Part shown: piece after piece, positions 58,908-64,000 of the stretch
Layout: every line of letters begins with the position of its first letter
Numbering within the stretch: the stretch's first letter is position 1
Source of the DNA: Symsagittifera roscoffensis
Lineage: Eukaryota > Xenacoelomorpha > Acoela > Convolutidae
Length of the DNA stretch: 64,000 nucleotides
Assembly: GCF_963678635.1 (NCBI RefSeq)
Contig: NW_026970820.1
Coordinates: 498,001 to 562,000 of the forward strand
Direction: 5' to 3'
Position numbers and translations under genes: made by a program
The notes under the pieces: generated by a model
What the model was told of the DNA's origin: nothing
The model's input: only the letters and a program-made list of their open reading frames with translations
Database searches by the model: none

Positions 58908-61116
58908 CACAATCAGGTACTAGTGGCTTGATTTTGGTTTTTAATATTTTCTGGAACCAAAAGAGAGTGTCGTCAAGCATCGACATCATGTGGTCAAGCA
59001 AATACGTGGACTTCTACGAATTCCCATTCGCAATGCGCACTTCGGGCGCAAATGCCAATGCTAAATTAATTGTCAGGTGAAAATTTTGTAATGAAAAATT
59101 CTGATGAATTTTAACTTAAACTACCACCAAAAAACGCAAAGAGTTCAAAGTGTGAAACAATCAAGTTTTTGCTAATACAGGGCATGCAGTGAGACTGATT
59201 TCGGCAAAAACAAAATGGAAAATGAAGGAAATGGAAAGAAAAAAATTGTTCAAAATAAGAACGCAATTTCAAAAACTTATTTGATCTCCGCTAATGTCAT
59301 AATTCCGATCAGGCTAATTTCAGATTTTGAGCGTAGAGTTTAAGGTTACGGCTGCTCCCTCTACAGGTCCCAGAGGGACCGAGTGAGCATCCTACCTCGA
59401 TCCAGGATACCGGATAGTTATTTTTAATTTTTCACAAAATTGTATTTCACTAATGCTTGTTTGCAATTCCTCATGAGAAGCTGTATGAATTTTAAAAAAA
59501 TTGATTTTACTAATCAAGGCTTCCAAGAACAACTGATGTTAGGCGGTTACAAATGCGGTTGGTGAAAACTAGTTAGGGATAATGATGAGAAAAATTGTAA
59601 GTTTTCAAATGAATTTAAATAGAGTTTTTTTTTCTTTTTTCTTTTGTAAATCGGGAGAAATGAATCAGTTTTTTTTAAGTTTTCCTCGCACCACCCACTG
59701 TTCATCAGTAATGAAGATTCCTGTTCTAGCCATTTATAAAACTTTGGCAGAAAAAACATCAGAATGATGTAAAATGTTTTAAAAAAAGAAAAATTTAAAA
59801 ATTATGTTTATAAAAAAAATCAAAAATTTGTAATTTTCAAAATTGAAAAAAAGTGAAAATTAATTGCATATTACGATTCAGCGTACCCAACTTAGTGGGT
59901 CTAGCATTTTAAATTACCAAAAAATGTTGAAAATTGTAGATTTTATGAAGTTTTCATTTTGGCTATTTTTCCTTGTCGCCTCCACTTGAGGCACCTTTGA
60001 GCCAACTTGAGAAACTGGAACCTAAACAAGCTGCACAGATGGTCAAAATGAGCCATTTTCAGCTTGATAACACGCCTGGAAGAAAAAAAACTCCAGAAAA
60101 GAAAGAAAATTATGAACTTCAACCTTTTTTCTTCTTCAAATGGCGATACTTAGAATAATTTTTCAGCTGAAAAGTCCAAAAAAAATCAAAAAATTCACAT
60201 TTTGAAAAAATTTTAAAAAAATCTCATCAGTCTGTTTATTGGAGTCTTCGAGGTTTTGGGAGACCTTATCTGGCGGCTAACAACAAGTGGATCACTTATT
60301 TTAAATTTTTGAGAAAGGTCAAAAAAACCTGTTTTTACGATTTTTTAGACAGAATTCCGAAAGCAATATCTTGGCTAAAAACAAAAATGAGGGCCTAAAA
60401 TTAGTACAAACAGTACTCCCACATAAAGTACATTAGGTTGGAAACAAAAAATTGACTCTGACTCAAAAATCGTTATTAAACTTTATTTGTGAACAAAAAA
60501 TTGTAAAAAAATCAAAAAGTTTAAATTTTGTTGAAAAAAATGATTGTTTTGAAAAAGTGCCAATTTTTAGCTGAAACTTTTCATTTTAGCTAAGAAAGCC
60601 AGAGCAATGCCCTTTAAGCTCAAATAAATTAATTATGCAAATTATTTTCAAGTTTTTTCGTTAAAGCCTTTAATTTTGAAAAAGTATTCAAAAATGGGTA
60701 AAAAAAAGTCAAAAAAATCAATTTTCTCCGATTCAAAAACCTCCACTACCATGATGATTAGTGCATTAGATAGGACTGCTGAGATCAATTTAGACGTTCT
60801 TTCATAAGTATATCGAAATTTTTACTTATTTTTGAGAATTAAGCAAAATAAAAACTTTTCCCAAATTGGGCAAAAAGCCCAAATTAGCCCAAACACCCGT
60901 TAAAAATTGTTGGGTCAAAAAATCACAAAAGGAAACCCCTATTCGTTTGACATTTTAGGGCCGCATGCAAAAAATTAGACCAATCTAACCTGACAATTTC
61001 GAGAATCGACTTTTTTGTCAAAATTCTCTAAAGACCAATTTAGGGAGATTACTTGTACCGGTGGGGGCCCTACCCCACCTAAAAAATTTTTGAAATGCTG
61101 GAACGCGGCCACCTAG
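58908..61116. repeat. Type A unit, 2,209 bp, variant left end
   Basis: Left end CACAATCAGGTACTAGTGG as in the unit at 54492. Core variant GGATACCGG as in 45658. Subtype 1 right end. Confidence 0.9.
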
Positions 61117-63333
61117 CACCCTCAAGGTCACGTGACTTATTTTTGGTTTTGGTATTTTCTGAAACCAAAGCGAGCATGGTCATGCATCGACATCATGTGC
61201 TCAAGCAAATACGTGGACTTCTACGCATTCCCATTCGCAATGCGCCCATCGGGCGAAAATGCCAATGCATAATTAATTTTGCCAGGTGAAAAAAAAATTT
61301 TAAAGAAAAATTCTGATAAATTTTAATCTAAACTATCACCAAAAAACGCAAAGATTTCAAATTGTAAAACAATCAAGTTTTTGCTATTACCGGGCATGCA
61401 GTGAGACTGATTTCGGCAAAATTAAAAGAGAAAATGAAGGAAATGGAAAGAAAAAAACTGTTCAAAATAAGAACGCAACATCAAAAATACTTATTTGATC
61501 TCTGCAAATGTCATAATTCCGATCAGGCTGATTTCAGATTTTAAGCATAGAATTTACGGTTACGGCTGCTCCCTCTATAGGTCCCAGAGGGACCGAGTGA
61601 GCATCCTACCTCGATCCAGGATAACGGATAGTTGTTTTTCATTTTTCATAAAATTTTTTTTTTCTTTAATGCTTGTTTTCATTTTCACATGAGAAGCTGT
61701 AGACATTTCAAAACATTTTGATTTCATGAAACAATGGTTCTAAGAACAACTGACGTTAGGGTTGGTGAAATACGGTTGGTGAAAACTGGTAAAGGATAAT
61801 GTTGAGAAAAATTGTAAGCTTTAGGAAAATTTAAAAAACATGTTTTTTCTTCTTTTTTTTGTAAATCGGGAGAAATCATTCAAATTTTTAAATTTTACCT
61901 TAAACCAACTATTTTTCTTAAGTAATGAAGATTCCTGTTCTAGCCTTTTATGAAACTTTGGCAGAAAAAACATCAAAATTTTGAAAATGTTTTAAAATAA
62001 AGAAAAACTATAAATTATGTTATTTTTGCAAAAAAAATCAAAAAATAGTAAATTTAAAAATTAAAAAAAAGTGAAAAACAATTGCGTATTGCGATTCAGC
62101 GTACCCAAAATAGTGGGTCTAGCATTTTAAATTACCAAAAAACGTTGAAAATTGTAGATTTTATGAAGTTTTCATTTTGGCTATTTTTCCTTGTCGCCTC
62201 CACTTAAGGCACCTTTGAGCCAACTTGAGAAACTGGAATTTAAACAAGCTATACAGATAGTCTGAATGAGCCATTTTTAGCGTGATAACACGCCTGGAAG
62301 AAAAAAACTGCAGAAAAGAAAGGAAATTTTGAACTTTGACCTTTTTTCTTCTTCAAATGGCGATACTTAGAATAATTTTTCAGCTGAAAAGTTCAAAAAA
62401 AATCAAAAAATTCAAATTTTGAAGAAATTTAAAAAAATTCTCATCAGTCTGTTTATTGGAGTCTTCGAGGTTTTAGAAGATCTTATCTGGCGGCTAACAA
62501 CAAAAGGATCACTTATTATAAAAATTTGAGAAAGGTCAAAAAAACATGTTTTTTCGATTTTTTTGACAGAATTCCGAAAGCAATATCTTGGCTAAAAACA
62601 AGAATGAGGGCCTAAAATTAGTACAAACAGTACTCCCACATAAGGTACATTAGGTTGGAAACAAAAAATTTACTCTGACTCAAAAATCGTTTTTTAACTT
62701 TATTTCTGAACAAGAAATTGAAAAGAAATCAAAAACTTAAAAATTTTTTGAAAAAAATGATTGTTTTGAAAAAGTGCCAAATTTTAGCTGAAACTTTTCA
62801 TTTTAGCTAAGAAAGCCAGAACAATGCCCTTTAAGCTCAAATAAATTAATATAGCAATTTTTATTCAAGTTTTTTCGTTAGAGGCTTTTTTTTTGAAAAA
62901 GTATTCAAAAATAGGTAAAAAAAAGTCAAAAAAATCAATTTTCTCCGATTCAAAAACGTCCACTACCATGATGATTTGTTCGTTAGATAGGACTGCTGAG
63001 ATCACTTTAGACTTACTTTCATAAAAATATCAAAATTTTTACTTATTTTTGAGAATTAGGCAAAATAAAAACTTTTCCCAGATTGGGCAAAAAGCCCAAA
63101 TTAGCCCAAACACCTGTTAAAAATTGTTCGGTCAAAAAATCACAAAAGGAAACCCCTATTCGTTTGACATTTTAGGGCCGCATGCAAAAATTTAGACCAA
63201 TCTAACCTGACAATTTCGAGAATCGACTTTTTTGTCAAAATTCTCTAAAGACCAATTTAGGGAGATTACTTGTACCGGTGGGGGCCCTACCCCACCTAAA
63301 AAATTTTTGAAATGCTGGAACGCGGCCACCTAG
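61117..63333. repeat. Type A unit, 2,217 bp (twin of 39014-41230)
   Basis: Looks identical to 39014-41230, including its many private differences from other units. The next unit (63334) does not match 41231, so the duplicated tract ends at or near the CTAG. Confidence 0.9.
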
Positions 63334-64000
63334 CACCCTCAAGGTCACGTGACTTACTTTTGTTTTTGGTATTTTCTGAAACCAAAAGAGAGCATGGTCA
63401 CGCATCGACATCATGTGCTCAAGCAAATACCTGGACTTCTACGCATTCCCATTCGCAGTGCGCCCTTCGGGCGCAAATGCCAATGCTCAATTAATTTTGC
63501 CAGGTGAAAATTTTTTAAAGAAAAATTCTGATGAATGTTAACTTAAACTACCACCAAAAAACGGATAGATTTCAAAGTGTGAAATAATCAAGTTTTTGCT
63601 AATACCGGGCATGCAGTGAGACTGATTTCGGCAAAAATAAAATGGAAAATGAAGGAAATGGAAAGAAAAAAATTGTTCAAAATAAGAACGCATTATCAAA
63701 AACTTATTTGATCTCCGCTAATGTCACAATTCCGATCAGACTGATTCCAGATTTTAAGCGTAGAGTTTACGGTTACGGCTGCTCCCTCTACAGGTCCCAG
63801 AGGGACCGAGTGAGCAACCTACCTCGATCCAGGATAACGGATAGTTGTTTTTAATTTTTCACAAAATTTTTTTCACTAATGCTTGTTTTCAATTCCTCAT
63901 GAGAAGCTGTATAATTTTCTTTAAAAAAATTATTTTATTAATCAATGCTTCCAAGAACAACTGATGTTAGGGGGTTACAAATGCGGTTGGTGAAAACTGG
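63334..64000. repeat. Type A unit, partial (right part outside window)
   Basis: Subtype a1 left end with full GTCACGTGAC and intact GC hairpin. The core reads GAGCAACCTACC, which weakens the second core stem. It is cut by the window edge after 667 bp. Confidence 0.9.

Noticed and set aside
36789-64000. Ribosomal spacer, centromeric alpha-like satellite or CRISPR array
   Set aside because: There are no rRNA sequences, the unit is far too long for CRISPR, and there is no short monomer. The CTAG-bounded blocks and terminal hairpins fit mobile-element units better.

Overview
The window reads as AT-rich nuclear DNA of a eukaryote, most likely an invertebrate animal. It has spliceosomal introns of about 50-150 bp, tRNA-like sequences with internal box A and box B, a 4-bp microsatellite, and a rolling-circle (Helitron-type) transposon of the OTU-bearing class (Helentron/Helitron2) known from many animals. 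I cannot name the species. Nothing looks bacterial or viral.

Layout. Almost the whole window is a head-to-tail mosaic of three kinds of block, and every block boundary falls on the tetranucleotide CTAG. Type A blocks of about 2.2 kb make up 1-10567, 32081-34284 and 36789-64000 (17 complete, 2 cut by the window edges). Type B blocks of 2,504 bp lie at 29577-32080 and 34285-36788. One 19.0-kb block, type C, spans 10568-29576. B and C share the same right end (a perfect GC hairpin, then CTAG) and related left ends. A and B share an internal two-hairpin core at a similar offset, an 'A-rich GCATGC' motif and a right-terminal hairpin whose stems differ by a compensatory change. I read C as the full-length (autonomous) element, B as a short non-autonomous relative with the same ends, and A as a more diverged non-autonomous family, all piled up in tandem as rolling-circle elements can be.

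Genes. The only convincing protein genes are in C, both on the minus strand. Gene 2 (21979-14099) is an unbroken 2,626-codon reading frame. In order it has a hydrophobic leader with a 2A-like 'ribosome skipping' motif, a four-Cys zinc ribbon, an OTU protease fold, the HUH/Tyr Rep nuclease of Helitrons, a PIF1-type helicase, and a C-terminal segment resembling a decayed GIY-YIG nuclease. Upstream is gene 1 (24024-22254), a probable four-exon gene for a protein of about 494 residues with a Cys cluster; it may be a DNA-binding partner (RPA/OB-fold-like, not proven). A good 3' splice site nine bases before the gene 2 ATG is in frame with it. Gene 1 could therefore be spliced onto gene 2, which would put the 2A motif between the two products.

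The non-coding parts of C carry twelve tRNA-like sequences (ten minus, two plus). Most keep recognisable box A, box B and an anticodon-like loop, but T-arm pairing has largely been lost. Three of them sit in a 340-bp triplicate. C also holds a (TATG)n microsatellite, a cluster of four small hairpins, a long perfect hairpin just past the gene 2 stop, and three 525-bp direct repeats next to the right end. The A blocks contain no gene I believe; their recurrent short open frames follow from high copy similarity.
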